From: Bacteroidales bacterium
GTDB lineage: Bacteria; Bacteroidota; Bacteroidia; Bacteroidales; UBA932
Direction of reading: 5' to 3'
Length of the DNA: 64,000 bases
Assembly: GCA_017619655.1 (NCBI GenBank)
Contig: JAFZRV010000003.1
Span: 62,001-126,000 of the forward strand
The stretch's first letter is position 1. Each line of letters opens with the position of its first letter. Below are positions 44,731 to 53,081 of this stretch, in pieces. The notes under the pieces are model-generated. The model was not told the origin of the DNA and made no database searches. It saw only the letters and a list, made by a program, of their open reading frames with translations. Position numbers and translations under genes: made by a program.

Positions 44731-46139
44731 TCTTTTACGCAGCGATAAGAACAAGTAAGCACAGGATAGGGAATGCCCGGCCCGTAGCGGAGGCTGAACA
44801 CTTCGTTGCCGGCGGGGTCGAATTCGCTGAGGAGGCGGTCGTTAGGGCCGGTAGGGTCAGGCATCCCCCAGCCGGCAATGCTGCAGCCGTCGCTGAAAGT
44901 GAGGGCCCCGCAAGCCTGCGAAAAGTACGCCGGAAAACTGTCGGAGAGGAGATTGCCGCCGCCGCTCACGCTGCCGGTTTCCGGATCGACGCTCAGGCGC
45001 AGCAGGCTGGTTACGCCAGGCCCGTTGCCGTTGTCGAAGAGGGAGATGGTACCGTCTTCAGCGTGCCAGCGCGCACAGTGCTGGCCGTGGAAGGCCAGGC
45101 CGGCGGGCATTTCCGCGCCGGCGATGCGCCACAGGATGTCACCGGTTTCGCCTGCCCGGTCGATCTTCACCAGCGAGCTGATGTGGCGCAGCGAGCACAG
45201 CCAGTTGCCGTCGGGCAGGATGTCGATGGAGTTGAAGTGGACATAGTCCTTGCCGGCGGAAGCTTCGAAGACGGGGTCAAGCCCAAGCGCGAGTTCCGGA
45301 TGGTCGGTGCTCCACCAGTCGAAAACCACCTGGCCGTCCTGCACTTCCTGCAGATAGGCCGCATAGACGCCATCCCGCTCGATATAAGCCGAGACGATAT
45401 AGTGCCTCAGGTCAAACAGATAAAAATCATGTCCGTCGATTGGATCGCCGTCCTGGACAAGGCCCGTACGGTCGGCCTTGAGATGAATCTCCCCGACGGG
45501 ACGGTAGTGATCGTCCAGCAGCACCCGTTTCCCCGGGTTGTAGCCGAGAAACTGGCGGTCGGCAAAGGCCGTGTCGGGCGCATGATAGCTGTAGTATGTC
45601 TTGCCGTTCACCGTATGCTTCCTGAAGTCCCACCAGCCTGAACTGTCGTTGCCGTCCGTGACCTTCCGGGGCTCACAACTGAAAAAGACAATCTTGCCGC
45701 TGTTGTCATATTTCTGGATCAAGCGCAGATAGACATAGGAAAGGTAGAAATCGCCCGGCGAAGTGGCGTGTCCGGAAGCGATGATTTCCGGCCATACGGC
45801 GGGAAACGTGCGCAACAGAAGGGTTCCGCTGGCATTGCCGGTGGCCCATTCCAGCGACAGGTATGTATCTTTGTCGATCTCTTCCACGGGAACCGAGGCC
45901 CTGCCCCGCGCCATCGGAACACCGTTTACGGAGAGCCGGTCGAACTGCCTGTGGTTGGCGACCTTCACTTCGGCGTCGAACTCCGTGGACAGTGTCAGCA
46001 AGTCCACGACAGCGCTGTCTGAGAGGGCGATCGAATAGGAGCTTCCGTTCACGGAGAGTTCCATCCGCTCCGGAATTTCCGTGCAGGAGACCAGCAGAAA
46101 AGCCGCGGCAAGGGTGGCGAAGAAGCAAATCTTTCTCAT
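44727..46139 (-). CDS. Arylsulfotransferase (ASST)-like lipoprotein
   Basis: A 470-residue lipoprotein (lipobox LVSC, Cys19). The N-terminal beta domain (MELSVNGSSYSIALSDSAVVDLLTLSTEFDAEV) precedes a beta-propeller of the arylsulfate sulfotransferase type, with DGHDFYLFD, HFNSIDILPDGNWLCSLRHISSLVKID, GDILWRIAG and FHGQHCARWH. ASST enzymes transfer sulfate between phenols in the periplasm using a catalytic His. One of the His residues in these motifs could fill that role, but activity is not assured since propeller relatives exist without it. The start at 46139 gives the lipoprotein signal. It is coupled to the 184-residue gene and divergent from smpB. Confidence 0.8.
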   Translation of the reverse strand: MRKICFFATLAAAFLLVSCTEIPERMELSVNGSSYSIALSDSAVVDLLTLSTEFDAEVKVANHRQFDRLSVNGVPMARGRASVPVEEIDKDTYLSLEWATGNASGTLLLRTFPAVWPEIIASGHATSPGDFYLSYVYLRLIQKYDNSGKIVFFSCEPRKVTDGNDSSGWWDFRKHTVNGKTYYSYHAPDTAFADRQFLGYNPGKRVLLDDHYRPVGEIHLKADRTGLVQDGDPIDGHDFYLFDLRHYIVSAYIERDGVYAAYLQEVQDGQVVFDWWSTDHPELALGLDPVFEASAGKDYVHFNSIDILPDGNWLCSLRHISSLVKIDRAGETGDILWRIAGAEMPAGLAFHGQHCARWHAEDGTISLFDNGNGPGVTSLLRLSVDPETGSVSGGGNLLSDSFPAYFSQACGALTFSDGCSIAGWGMPDPTGPNDRLLSEFDPAGNEVFSLRYGPGIPYPVLTCSYRCVKE

Positions 46140-46200
46140 TGTTTCATGCTTTGCACTACAAAGTTGCAAAAAAACACCCGAATCAACACAAGATAATTAT

Positions 46201-46208
46201 TACCTTTG
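46201..46208 (+). promoter_or_regulatory. -7 promoter box of smpB
   Basis: TACCTTTG is a full TAnnTTTG match, ending 6 bp (CGGATT) before the smpB ATG at 46215, a near-leaderless layout. Confidence 0.65.
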
Positions 46209-46214
46209 CGGATT

Positions 46215-46670
46215 ATGGCGAAGGACAAGAAAAAGAGCACGGTGGAGATCCGCAACAAGAAGGCGGGATTCGAATACGAATTCCTGGAGCACTTCACGGC
46301 CGGCATTGTCCTCAACGGCACCGAGATCAAGTCGATCCGCGCCGGCAAGGCCTCCCTGGTCGACAGCTGGTGCTACTTCGTGAACGGGGAGCTGTATGTC
46401 AAGAACATGAACGTGGCCGAATACTGGTGGGGCTCCGCCTTCAGCCGCCAGGATCCCCGGCGTGACCGCAAGCTCCTGCTCAACAAGAAAGAGCTCCGCA
46501 AACTCGCCCGGGCCGTCAAGGAGAAAGGCCTGACCATCGTCGCCACCCGCCTGTTCATCGCCGACAACGGCTACGCCAAACTCAACATCGCGCTGGCCCG
46601 CGGCAAGCGGGAATTCGACAAGCGCGAAACCATCAAGGAGAAAGACCTCAAACGATATGAAACAGATTGA
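46215..46670 (+). CDS. smpB: SsrA-binding protein SmpB
   Basis: A 151-residue tmRNA-binding protein needed for trans-translation, which rescues stalled ribosomes. Typical segments are [60 protein letters not shown] and the C-terminal basic region [15 protein letters not shown]. The start at 46215 follows directly on the -7 box. It overlaps pgk by 14 bp. Confidence 0.97.
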   Translation: MAKDKKKSTVEIRNKKAGFEYEFLEHFTAGIVLNGTEIKSIRAGKASLVDSWCYFVNGELYVKNMNVAEYWWGSAFSRQDPRRDRKLLLNKKELRKLARAVKEKGLTIVATRLFIADNGYAKLNIALARGKREFDKRETIKEKDLKRYETD

Positions 46671-47910
46671 TTCCTACAATTTCAATGGCAAGAAGGCCAT
46701 TGTCCGCGTCGATTTCAACGTTCCGTTGAACGACCAGTTCGAGATTACCGATGACACCCGCATCCGCGCCGCCATCCCCACCCTCAAGAAGGTGCTCGCC
46801 GGCGGTGGTTCGCTGATCATCATGTCGCACCTCGGTCGCCCGAAGGGCCCCACCGAGAAGTATTCGCTGAAGCACATCCTGGGCCGCGTGAGCGAATGCC
46901 TCGGCGTGCCGGTGCAGTTCGCCCCGGACTGCCAGCAGGCCGACGCGCAGGCCGCCGCCCTCAAGCCGGGCGAAGTGCTCGTGCTCGAAAACCTCCGCTT
47001 CTACGCCGAGGAGGAAGGCAAGCCCCGCGGACTGGCCGATGATGCCACCGACGAGGAGAAGAAAGCCGCCAAGGCCGCTGTCAAGGAGAGCCAGAAAGCC
47101 TTCACGAAGAAGCTGGCTTCCTACGCCGACTGCTACATCAACGACGCGTTCGGCACCGCGCACCGCGCCCACGCCTCCACGGCCCTCATCGCCAAGTATT
47201 TCCCCAACGACAAGATGTTCGGCTACCTGATGGAAGGCGAGATCAAGGCCATCGACAACGTGCTCCGCAACGCCCAGCATCCTTTCACCGCCATCATCGG
47301 CGGCTCGAAGGTCTCCTCGAAACTCGAGGTGCTCAAGAACCTGGTGACCAAGGTCGACAACCTGATCATCGGCGGCGGCATGGGCTACACCTTCATCAAG
47401 GCGGAAGGCGGCAAGATCGGCAACTCCCTCCACGAGGACGACCTGATCCCTGATGCACAGGAGATCATGAAGATCGCCAAGGAGAAGGGTGTCAACCTTT
47501 CGCTTTCGGTCCAGACCCGCGTGGCCGACGACTTCAGCAACGACGCCAACGTCAAGGTCGTCCCCTCGCACGAGATTCCGGACGGCTGGCAGGGCATGGA
47601 CGCCGGCGAGAAATCCATCGAGAACTGGAAGAAGATCATCCTCTCGTCCAAGACCATCCTGTGGAACGGCCCCGTAGGCGTGTTCGAAATGCCGAACTTC
47701 GCCACCGGTACGCTGAAGATCGCTGAGGCGCTGGCTGAAGCAACCGCCAAGGGCGCCTATACGCTCGTGGGCGGCGGCGACTCGGTCGCAGCCGTCAACC
47801 AGATGGGCTATGCCGACAAGGTGAGCTACGTGTCCACCGGCGGCGGCGCCATGCTGGAAGCCATCGAGGGCAAGGATCTTCCGGGCATCGCTGCTATCCG
47901 AGAGGACTGA
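46657..47910 (+). CDS. pgk: Phosphoglycerate kinase
   Basis: A 417-residue glycolytic enzyme converting 1,3-bisphosphoglycerate and ADP to 3-phosphoglycerate and ATP. Signatures include [12 protein letters not shown] near the N-terminus, [22 protein letters not shown], and the nucleotide-binding [13 protein letters not shown] near the C-terminus. Length is normal. The start lies 14 bp inside smpB, so the two are coupled. A GC-rich hairpin (47916-47930) follows the stop by 5 bp. Confidence 0.97.
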   Translation: MKQIDSYNFNGKKAIVRVDFNVPLNDQFEITDDTRIRAAIPTLKKVLAGGGSLIIMSHLGRPKGPTEKYSLKHILGRVSECLGVPVQFAPDCQQADAQAAALKPGEVLVLENLRFYAEEEGKPRGLADDATDEEKKAAKAAVKESQKAFTKKLASYADCYINDAFGTAHRAHASTALIAKYFPNDKMFGYLMEGEIKAIDNVLRNAQHPFTAIIGGSKVSSKLEVLKNLVTKVDNLIIGGGMGYTFIKAEGGKIGNSLHEDDLIPDAQEIMKIAKEKGVNLSLSVQTRVADDFSNDANVKVVPSHEIPDGWQGMDAGEKSIENWKKIILSSKTILWNGPVGVFEMPNFATGTLKIAEALAEATAKGAYTLVGGGDSVAAVNQMGYADKVSYVSTGGGAMLEAIEGKDLPGIAAIRED

Positions 47911-47915
47911 TTTAC

Positions 47916-47930
47916 CGGGGCTCCGCCCCG
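47916..47930. terminator. GC hairpin after pgk (possible terminator)
   Basis: CGGGGC (47916-47921) pairs with GCCCCG (47925-47930) around a TCC loop. There is no T tract, so termination is uncertain. Confidence 0.35.
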
Positions 47931-47952
47931 AACCCCGCGCCTCCCGGCCTTA

Positions 47953-48005
47953 GTACTTTTGCTATGCATGCTTCCTGCGAATTTGAACGATAGCTGCAAA
48001 AGTAC
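47953..48005. repeat. Inverted repeat in the pgk/lactonase spacer
   Basis: GTACTTTTGC (47953-47962) is matched by GCAAAAGTAC (47996-48005). GGCC lies outside each arm, and TAT/ATA inside adds imperfect pairing, giving a stem-loop with a 33-bp centre. A further hairpin, GTCCGC/GCGGAC, follows at 48018-48033. The block looks like an interspersed element rather than a promoter; no consensus -7 box is seen. Confidence 0.5.
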
Positions 48006-48048
48006 CGGCCTCCGGCGGTCCGCTGATGCGGACTTATAGAGAAAGGCT

Positions 48049-49191
48049 ATGGAAATTATTGTTGGAACGTATGGGAAGCGCCTGCGCTTGCTCGAGTTAG
48101 GCATCGCCTCGTTCGAAGTGCTCAACTCCAGTGCCTTCGAAGCAGAAAACACGTCCTGTCTGGCCTTGTCGCCAGACAGGCGTTTTCTTTTCGCGGTGTC
48201 GGAGAGCGGTGACGATTCGGGGGTCTATTCTTTTGAAATCCATCCATACGACAGGCTGAAGCCGCTCCCGGAAGGACGCATCGTCAAGCGCTCCGAAATC
48301 CGGGGAACTTCGCCCGATCCCTGCCACTTGCTGTATATCCCCGGCTATTTCAACCAGTGCGGCGATCCCGACAACGGAGCCTTGCTGACGGCCGACTATT
48401 CCGGCGGCAGCGTCTCGCTCTTCCCGGTGCAGGACGGGCGTATTCTTCCGCCGACGCAAGTCGTTCACTTTGAGGGGCACGGACCGGTGGCGGAGCGGCA
48501 GCAGGCCGCGCACATCCACCATCTGGTACAGCATGGAAACATTCTGCTGGCCGTAGACCTGGGGTCCGACTGCGTCCATGTGCTGCGGCTCTTCGACAGC
48601 ACGGTCCGCCCGCTCTGCGACGGTCGGCTCGACCGATCGCTGCGATTGGAACGGCTGTTCGACATACCGGCCCCGGCAGGTAGCGGCCCGCGCCACCTGG
48701 TCATCGACAGGAGCGGCACGCATGCTTACGTCCTGACGGAACTGAGCAACGAACTGCTGGTCTATTCCCTGCCCGACTTCACGGCGCCGGACGACCGTCC
48801 GACGCTGCTCCAGCGGCTTCCGGTCGGCGATCCGGCGTTTCCCGGGCAGGCCGGCGGCGATTTGCAACTGAGCCCGGACGGCCGTCATCTCTATGCTTCG
48901 CTGCGCAATGGCGACGACGGGCTGGTCATCGCCCGCGTCCTGCCCGACGGCCTGCTGGAACGCATAGGCTATCAGCGTACCGGCGCACACGTGCGCGATT
49001 TCTTCTTCCTGCCCGAAGGACTGCCTACGGGGGAATTTATGGCTGTCTTCTGCAAGAACGGGATGGTCCTTCAATTCTACCGGCGCAACCCCTCCGACGG
49101 ATCCCTCACGCTCTTCCGCGAGATTCCTTTCGATGCTTTCTATGGAGAGCCGGTCCACGGCGCCGTCTTGTCGGAAGGCCGCTTGCGTTAA
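48049..49191 (+). CDS. Lactonase-family beta-propeller protein (6-phosphogluconolactonase-like)
   Basis: A 380-residue seven-bladed propeller of the YbhE/Pgl2 lactonase type. Repeated blade phrases are visible: ENTSCLALSPDRRFLFAVSE, ALLTADYSGGSVSLFPVQDG, GSGPRHLVIDRSGTHAYVLTELSNELLVYSL and GGDLQLSPDGRHLYASLRNGDDGLVIARV. YbhE in E. coli hydrolyses 6-phosphogluconolactone, but other members act on different lactones, so the substrate is open. There is no signal peptide, so it is probably cytoplasmic. The thioesterase gene follows after 11 bp. Confidence 0.85.
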   Translation: MEIIVGTYGKRLRLLELGIASFEVLNSSAFEAENTSCLALSPDRRFLFAVSESGDDSGVYSFEIHPYDRLKPLPEGRIVKRSEIRGTSPDPCHLLYIPGYFNQCGDPDNGALLTADYSGGSVSLFPVQDGRILPPTQVVHFEGHGPVAERQQAAHIHHLVQHGNILLAVDLGSDCVHVLRLFDSTVRPLCDGRLDRSLRLERLFDIPAPAGSGPRHLVIDRSGTHAYVLTELSNELLVYSLPDFTAPDDRPTLLQRLPVGDPAFPGQAGGDLQLSPDGRHLYASLRNGDDGLVIARVLPDGLLERIGYQRTGAHVRDFFFLPEGLPTGEFMAVFCKNGMVLQFYRRNPSDGSLTLFREIPFDAFYGEPVHGAVLSEGRLR

Positions 49192-49202
49192 CTCCTTTTA
49201 CC

Positions 49203-49952
49203 ATGATTTCCAAGTATTCCTTCCCTGTCGAGAGTTTTGAGACCGGATTCGACCGCCGGATCAAGCCCTTTGCCCTCCAGAGCCGGCTGCAGGAGCTGAC
49301 CTACCGTGCTTCTGAAGAAGGCGGGGCAGGGTATGCGGTCCTGCGCGAACGCGGACTCTTCTGGGCGCTCAACCGCATGCACATCGAGGTGGACCGCTGG
49401 CCCGCGTGGGGTGAGAACCTCGTGCTGCAGTCCTGGTTCCGTGGCCGGACCGGGCCCATGTACCAGCGTAATTACGTCTTGCGGCAGGCCGGCGATCCCG
49501 ACGGCGCGCCGCTGGTCCGGGCCACTTCTGCCTGGACGGTCATCACCCTGGAAGGCCGCAATGTCACGCGTGAACCGGTCTATCCCGAAGACTTCGCAGA
49601 AGAAGCGGACCTGCTGCCTTTCTGCCCGAAAGTGCTGACGCCGGGCGACGTGGAACTCGCGCCCGCCGGCTCCCGCAAGGCCCTCTACTCCGATCTGGAT
49701 TCCAACGGCCACGTCAACAATTGCTTCTATCCCCAGTGGAGCGCCGATCTGCTGGGCTTTCCCTATCTGTCCACGCACCGGCTGACCGACATCCAGGTCG
49801 GCTACTACCGCGAGATCCACCCCGGCGAACAGGTCGATTTCCTGCTGGGCCACAACCCCGGGGCCACGGCCGACGCCGCCGTCTGGTACGTCGAAGGCCG
49901 CGTCGCCGGCGAACGCTCCTTCGTCGTCCGCCTCGATTTCACCAACTGCTGA
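49203..49952 (+). CDS. Acyl-ACP thioesterase
   Basis: A 249-residue FatA/FatB-like thioesterase built from two hotdog domains, which releases fatty acids from acyl carrier protein. The N-terminal hotdog has LQELTYRASEEGGAGYAVLRERGLFWALNRMHIEVDRWPAWGENL. The C-terminal hotdog contains SDLDSNGHVNNCFYPQW, where the Asn and His of the catalytic set are conserved. It is GC-rich (46 of 60 bases at 49861-49920), in contrast to the adjacent transposase gene. REP dimer B begins 28 bp after its stop. Confidence 0.9.
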   Translation: MISKYSFPVESFETGFDRRIKPFALQSRLQELTYRASEEGGAGYAVLRERGLFWALNRMHIEVDRWPAWGENLVLQSWFRGRTGPMYQRNYVLRQAGDPDGAPLVRATSAWTVITLEGRNVTREPVYPEDFAEEADLLPFCPKVLTPGDVELAPAGSRKALYSDLDSNGHVNNCFYPQWSADLLGFPYLSTHRLTDIQVGYYREIHPGEQVDFLLGHNPGATADAAVWYVEGRVAGERSFVVRLDFTNC

Positions 49953-49980
49953 GCCGCTTTCGCCCTTTACGCGCGCCCGC

Positions 49981-50060
49981 TGGCACAAATACCGCCTTAT
50001 TTGTGCCACGGACGGCGATTTTACGTGAGTGTGGCACAAATCGGCCGATTTTTGTGCCAG
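49981..50060. repeat. REP dimer B, left flank of the RAYT-type gene
   Basis: Two 28-bp palindromic units occupy 49981-50008 and 50032-50059, both with exact TGGCACAAA and TTTGTGCCA ends. They start 51 bp apart with a 23-bp spacer. It is the inverted 95%-identical partner of 44077-44156. The block lies 94 bp upstream of the transposase start. Confidence 0.88.
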
Positions 50061-50069
50061 ACCATAAAT

Positions 50070-50077
50070 TAAATTTG
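50070..50077 (+). promoter_or_regulatory. -7 promoter box of the RAYT-type gene
   Basis: TAAATTTG matches TAnnTTTG and lies 10 bp after the REP dimer, 76 bp before the ATG. The transcript would carry a leader of about 70 bases, unlike most promoters here. Confidence 0.5.
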
Positions 50078-50153
50078 GAATCAGGCGTTTTTGGTTGTAT
50101 CTTGCCGATGAATCCATAGCCACGGTGGCGTTGGAGTAATTGTAGAGAAGATT

Positions 50154-51137
50154 ATGGCAAAGGATTTCTTTGATGCCGCCTTTTGGGCGGACAGGCCCAT
50201 CGGCCACTCATTCCAGGAAAAAGAAGGAAAATGCAAACTTTTGTTCGAAAGGGCGTTACGTCAATTCGGGCCGTTCTTTCATCTGCATACGCCCGATAAG
50301 CATCCCATTATTTTCCATAAGCCGGAATCCTACCAGGCCGCTATGACTATTGTGGCTATGTGCGCACACGACAGTCCGGATGTGAAGATCATCACTTTCG
50401 AGCTGATGAGCAATCATGTGCATTTCGTACTATGCGGAAAGGAGGAGGCCTGCCGGCGATTCTTCGCATTGTTCAAAAAACGATGGAAGATGTATCTAAT
50501 CTATCGAAAAACAGTTATTGATTTGTCGGGATTTACCGAAAAGACCGTTCCCATTCAAACGCTTGAATCGCTACGCAATCAGATTGCTTACACGAACCGC
50601 AACAACTTTGTGGTGGATCCTTCGCACACGCCTTTCTCCTATCCCTACGGAGCGGGCAACTGCTACTTCCTTCCGATAAACAAGAATCGGATGGATGCTC
50701 CGTTCGGGTCGCTGACAATCAGGGAGAAACGGACACTTCTCCATTCTCACCAAATCGATTATCCCGCCGATTACGCCATTATTGACGGCTACATTTCTCC
50801 GGCCTCGTGCTGCGCAATTTCCTTTGGAGAACAGATTTTCCGGGATGCCCGGCACTATTTCTTCAAAGTGTCGCGAGACATCGAGAGTGATAAAGAAGTG
50901 GCGAAAACACTGGGAGAAGCCGTATACTACACGGATGACGAACTGAACGCCGTCCTCTACAAGAAATGCAAGGACGACTACGATGGCCAGCGCGCCACCT
51001 TGCTTCCCCAAAATGACAAGCAAGACCTTGCCCGCATGCTGCATTTCGACTACAACGCCGACAATGAGAAAATTGCCAGACTGCTGAAACTTCCTCCTTC
51101 GCTTGTCGATGCGATGTTTCCGACCCGAAAAAAGTAA
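50154..51137 (+). CDS. HUH (Y1) transposase of the REP-associated RAYT/IS200-like type
   Basis: A 327-residue protein whose N-terminal half (about 25-160) looks like a Y1 transposase domain. TFELMSNHVHFVL contains the HUH metal-binding motif at His88-Val-His90. LRNQIAYTNRNNFV near 141-152 is where RAYT proteins keep their catalytic tyrosine (candidate Tyr146, compare YIHRNP-type segments). Such enzymes nick single-stranded REP palindromes and spread them. The C-terminal half ends in a helix-turn-helix-like segment (NEKIARLLKLPPSLVDAMF), so the protein is longer than a typical RAYT. It is GC-poor (25 of 60 bases at 50221-50280). It is bracketed by 28-bp palindromes, the right-hand set starting 2 bp after the stop. 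The tyrosine assignment is inference. Confidence 0.82.
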   Translation: MAKDFFDAAFWADRPIGHSFQEKEGKCKLLFERALRQFGPFFHLHTPDKHPIIFHKPESYQAAMTIVAMCAHDSPDVKIITFELMSNHVHFVLCGKEEACRRFFALFKKRWKMYLIYRKTVIDLSGFTEKTVPIQTLESLRNQIAYTNRNNFVVDPSHTPFSYPYGAGNCYFLPINKNRMDAPFGSLTIREKRTLLHSHQIDYPADYAIIDGYISPASCCAISFGEQIFRDARHYFFKVSRDIESDKEVAKTLGEAVYYTDDELNAVLYKKCKDDYDGQRATLLPQNDKQDLARMLHFDYNADNEKIARLLKLPPSLVDAMFPTRKK

Positions 51138-51139
51138 AC

Positions 51140-51269
51140 GGGCACAATATAACGTCATTTTGTGCCACGGTGCGGCCGAATAATCGTACGTGGCACAAAA
51201 AAGGCGGAATTTGTGTCACGGGCGGCCGAACGAGCCGATGCTGGCACAAAAAACGCCTTATTTGTGGCA
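51140..51269. repeat. REP trimer C, right flank of the RAYT-type gene
   Basis: Three 28-bp palindromic units start at 51140, 51191 and 51242, exactly 51 bp apart, with 23-bp spacers. The first has a G/T-altered left arm (GGGCACAAT), the second ends TTTGTGTCA and the third TTTGTGGCA. The spacers (51168-51190 and 51219-51241) both open with CGG and contain CGGCCGAA but otherwise differ. It begins 2 bp after the transposase stop. Confidence 0.85.
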
Positions 51270-51297
51270 GAAGCCGGGCGAGATATGTTATTTTATG

Positions 51298-51305
51298 TAT
51301 CTTTG
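51298..51305 (+). promoter_or_regulatory. -7 promoter box of the methyltransferase gene
   Basis: TATCTTTG is a full consensus match, ending 6 bp (CAAGTT) before the ATG at 51312. It lies 28 bp after the last REP unit. Confidence 0.65.
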
Positions 51306-51311
51306 CAAGTT

Positions 51312-52214
51312 ATGACAATTGAGCAACCTTCCGCTGCGTGGCGCGACTACGAGCTGATCGACTCGGGCGACTTCTCGAAGCTCGAGCGCTTCGGTCCGTA
51401 TGTAACCATCCGCCCCGAACCGAAAGCCCTGTGGTCCAAGACCTTGTCCGATGCCGAATGGCGGCGGCTGGCCCACACGGAGTTCAAGCCCGGCGCGGGT
51501 TTCGGCAAGGCCGGCAAGGAAGACAGCGGCACCTGGAACATGCTCCACAAGATGCAGGAACAGTGGACCATCGCCTACCCGGCCGTGGGCTTCAACCTGC
51601 GGCTCGGCCTGACCTCGTTCAAGCACGTGGGCGTCTTCCCGGAGCAGGCCCCCAACTGGGATTTCATCTACCGGAGCGTCAAGGACCTCGCCGCCAGCCA
51701 GGCGGAAGCACCCAGGGTGCTCAACCTTTTCGCCTATACCGGTGCCGCCTCGCTGGCCGCCGCCAAGGGAGGCGCCAGCGTCACGCACCTCGATTCCGTG
51801 CGCCAGGTCGTCACCTGGGCCCGCGGCAACATGGAGCTCAGCCAGCTCGACGGCATCCGCTGGATCATCGAAGACGCCATGAAGTTCGCCCGCCGGGAAG
51901 CCCGCCGCGGCAACACCTACCAGGGCCTGATCCTCGACCCGCCCGCCTACGGCCACGGCCCGGACGGAGAGCGCTGGAAGCTTGACGAGTGCCTTTTCGA
52001 GCTGCTGCAGCAGTGCGCCGCCATCCTGGCCCCCGAAAAAAGCTTCATGGTGCTCAACCTCTATTCCAACGGCTACTCGGCCGTGCTGGCCGACACCCTC
52101 GTCCGCAGCGCTTTCGGCACAAAGTTCGCTAGCCTGGACTACGGTGAGCTCGTCTTGCGCGACAGGGCCGGCAAAGCGCTGCCCCTGAGCGTATTCTCCC
52201 GATTAAAAAGATAG
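51312..52214 (+). CDS. RlmI-like SAM-dependent methyltransferase
   Basis: A 300-residue class I methyltransferase related to the 23S rRNA cytosine methyltransferases (RlmI/RlmK group). The SAM-binding strand is VLNLFAYTGAASLAAAKGGASVTHLDSV, and the catalytic-region motif is LILDPPAYGHGPDGERWKLDE, where DPPAYG is typical. The PUA domain of full-length RlmI is absent. The target RNA is not evident. The start at 51312 is preferred over upstream frame extensions that run through the REP array. It opens a cluster in which lgt, capA-like, corC-like, miaA and an SGNH gene follow with minimal gaps. Confidence 0.88.
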   Translation: MTIEQPSAAWRDYELIDSGDFSKLERFGPYVTIRPEPKALWSKTLSDAEWRRLAHTEFKPGAGFGKAGKEDSGTWNMLHKMQEQWTIAYPAVGFNLRLGLTSFKHVGVFPEQAPNWDFIYRSVKDLAASQAEAPRVLNLFAYTGAASLAAAKGGASVTHLDSVRQVVTWARGNMELSQLDGIRWIIEDAMKFARREARRGNTYQGLILDPPAYGHGPDGERWKLDECLFELLQQCAAILAPEKSFMVLNLYSNGYSAVLADTLVRSAFGTKFASLDYGELVLRDRAGKALPLSVFSRLKR

Positions 52215-52217
52215 TTT

Positions 52218-53081
52218 ATGATAGATTTCCTTTCCGTCACCTGGAACGTCGACCCGGTCATCTTCAAGCTTGGGCCGCTGACCCTGCGCTGGTACTCCCT
52301 GCTCTTCGTGGCCGGATTCCCGCTGGGTTACTGGCTCTTCGAAGGCTTTTACAAGCGCGAGGGCGTCGACACGAAACTGCTGGAGCCCCTGCTCTACGCC
52401 CTGCTGATCGGCACCATCGTGGGCGCCCGTCTCGGCCACTGTCTCTTCTATGAGCCCTCCTACTACCTGAGCGCCGAGCACTGGGTCGAGATCTTCAAGC
52501 CCTGGAAAGGCGGCCTGGCCTCGCACGGCGGCGCCATCGGCGTGTTCCTGGCCGCCCTGTGGTACAGCCACCGCTACGGCAAGCAAAACGACTTCGACGT
52601 GCTCTGGGTCTGCGACCGCATCATCATCTGCGTGGCCTTCGCGGGCTGTTTCATCCGCCTGGGCAACCTGTTCAACTCCGAGATCTACGGCGACGTGACC
52701 GACCTTCCCTGGGGCTTCATCTTCGTCCGCCGCGGCGAAACCCTGCCGAAGCACCCCACCCAGATCTACGAGGCGATCACCTACCTGCTGCTGGGCTTCT
52801 ACCTCCTCTGGAACTACAACCACAAGCTCGAACAGCGCTACCGCGGCTGGTTCCTGGGCGTGTTCTTCATCGTCTGCTTCGGCATGCGCTTCCTCATCGA
52901 GTTCATCAAGGAACCGCAGGTGGAGTTCGAAGAGAACATGCTGCTCGACATGGGCCAGCTCCTGAGCATCCCCTTCATCATCGCCGGTATCCTGCTGGTG
53001 ATCTACGCTTATAAGCGGAAAATCCCCGCCCAGCGCGTCCCCACAGAGAAAGTCCACCATACCCCCAAGAAAGTCCGGTAA
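52218..53081 (+). CDS. lgt: Prolipoprotein diacylglyceryl transferase
   Basis: A 287-residue inner-membrane enzyme with about seven helices that transfers diacylglycerol from phosphatidylglycerol to the lipobox Cys of prolipoproteins. Landmarks are KGGLASHGGAIGVF (catalytic His region) and the Lgt signature FIRLGNLFNSEIYGDVTDLPWGFIF. The many lipoproteins in this window are its clients. It starts 3 bp after the methyltransferase stop and overlaps the next gene by 1 bp (TAATG). Confidence 0.96.
   Translation: MIDFLSVTWNVDPVIFKLGPLTLRWYSLLFVAGFPLGYWLFEGFYKREGVDTKLLEPLLYALLIGTIVGARLGHCLFYEPSYYLSAEHWVEIFKPWKGGLASHGGAIGVFLAALWYSHRYGKQNDFDVLWVCDRIIICVAFAGCFIRLGNLFNSEIYGDVTDLPWGFIFVRRGETLPKHPTQIYEAITYLLLGFYLLWNYNHKLEQRYRGWFLGVFFIVCFGMRFLIEFIKEPQVEFEENMLLDMGQLLSIPFIIAGILLVIYAYKRKIPAQRVPTEKVHHTPKKVR

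Noticed and set aside
44059..44748. Plus-strand frame of 229 codons starting at the palindrome.
   Set aside because: It runs through the REP dimer and then antisense to the 184-residue gene. Its residues in the first part merely translate the REP units, and a similar string appears opposite the other REP block.
49188..50207. Minus-strand frame of 339 codons over the thioesterase and REP dimer B.
   Set aside because: It is antisense to a clearly conserved thioesterase and its N-terminal part is translated REP sequence.
51140..51269. The 28-bp repeat plus 23-bp spacer pattern looks like a small CRISPR array.
   Set aside because: Each repeat is a palindrome over its full length, the spacers are partly alike, there are only two or three units per block, the dimer is copied as a whole elsewhere, and no cas gene is present. 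A REP array beside a HUH transposase fits better.
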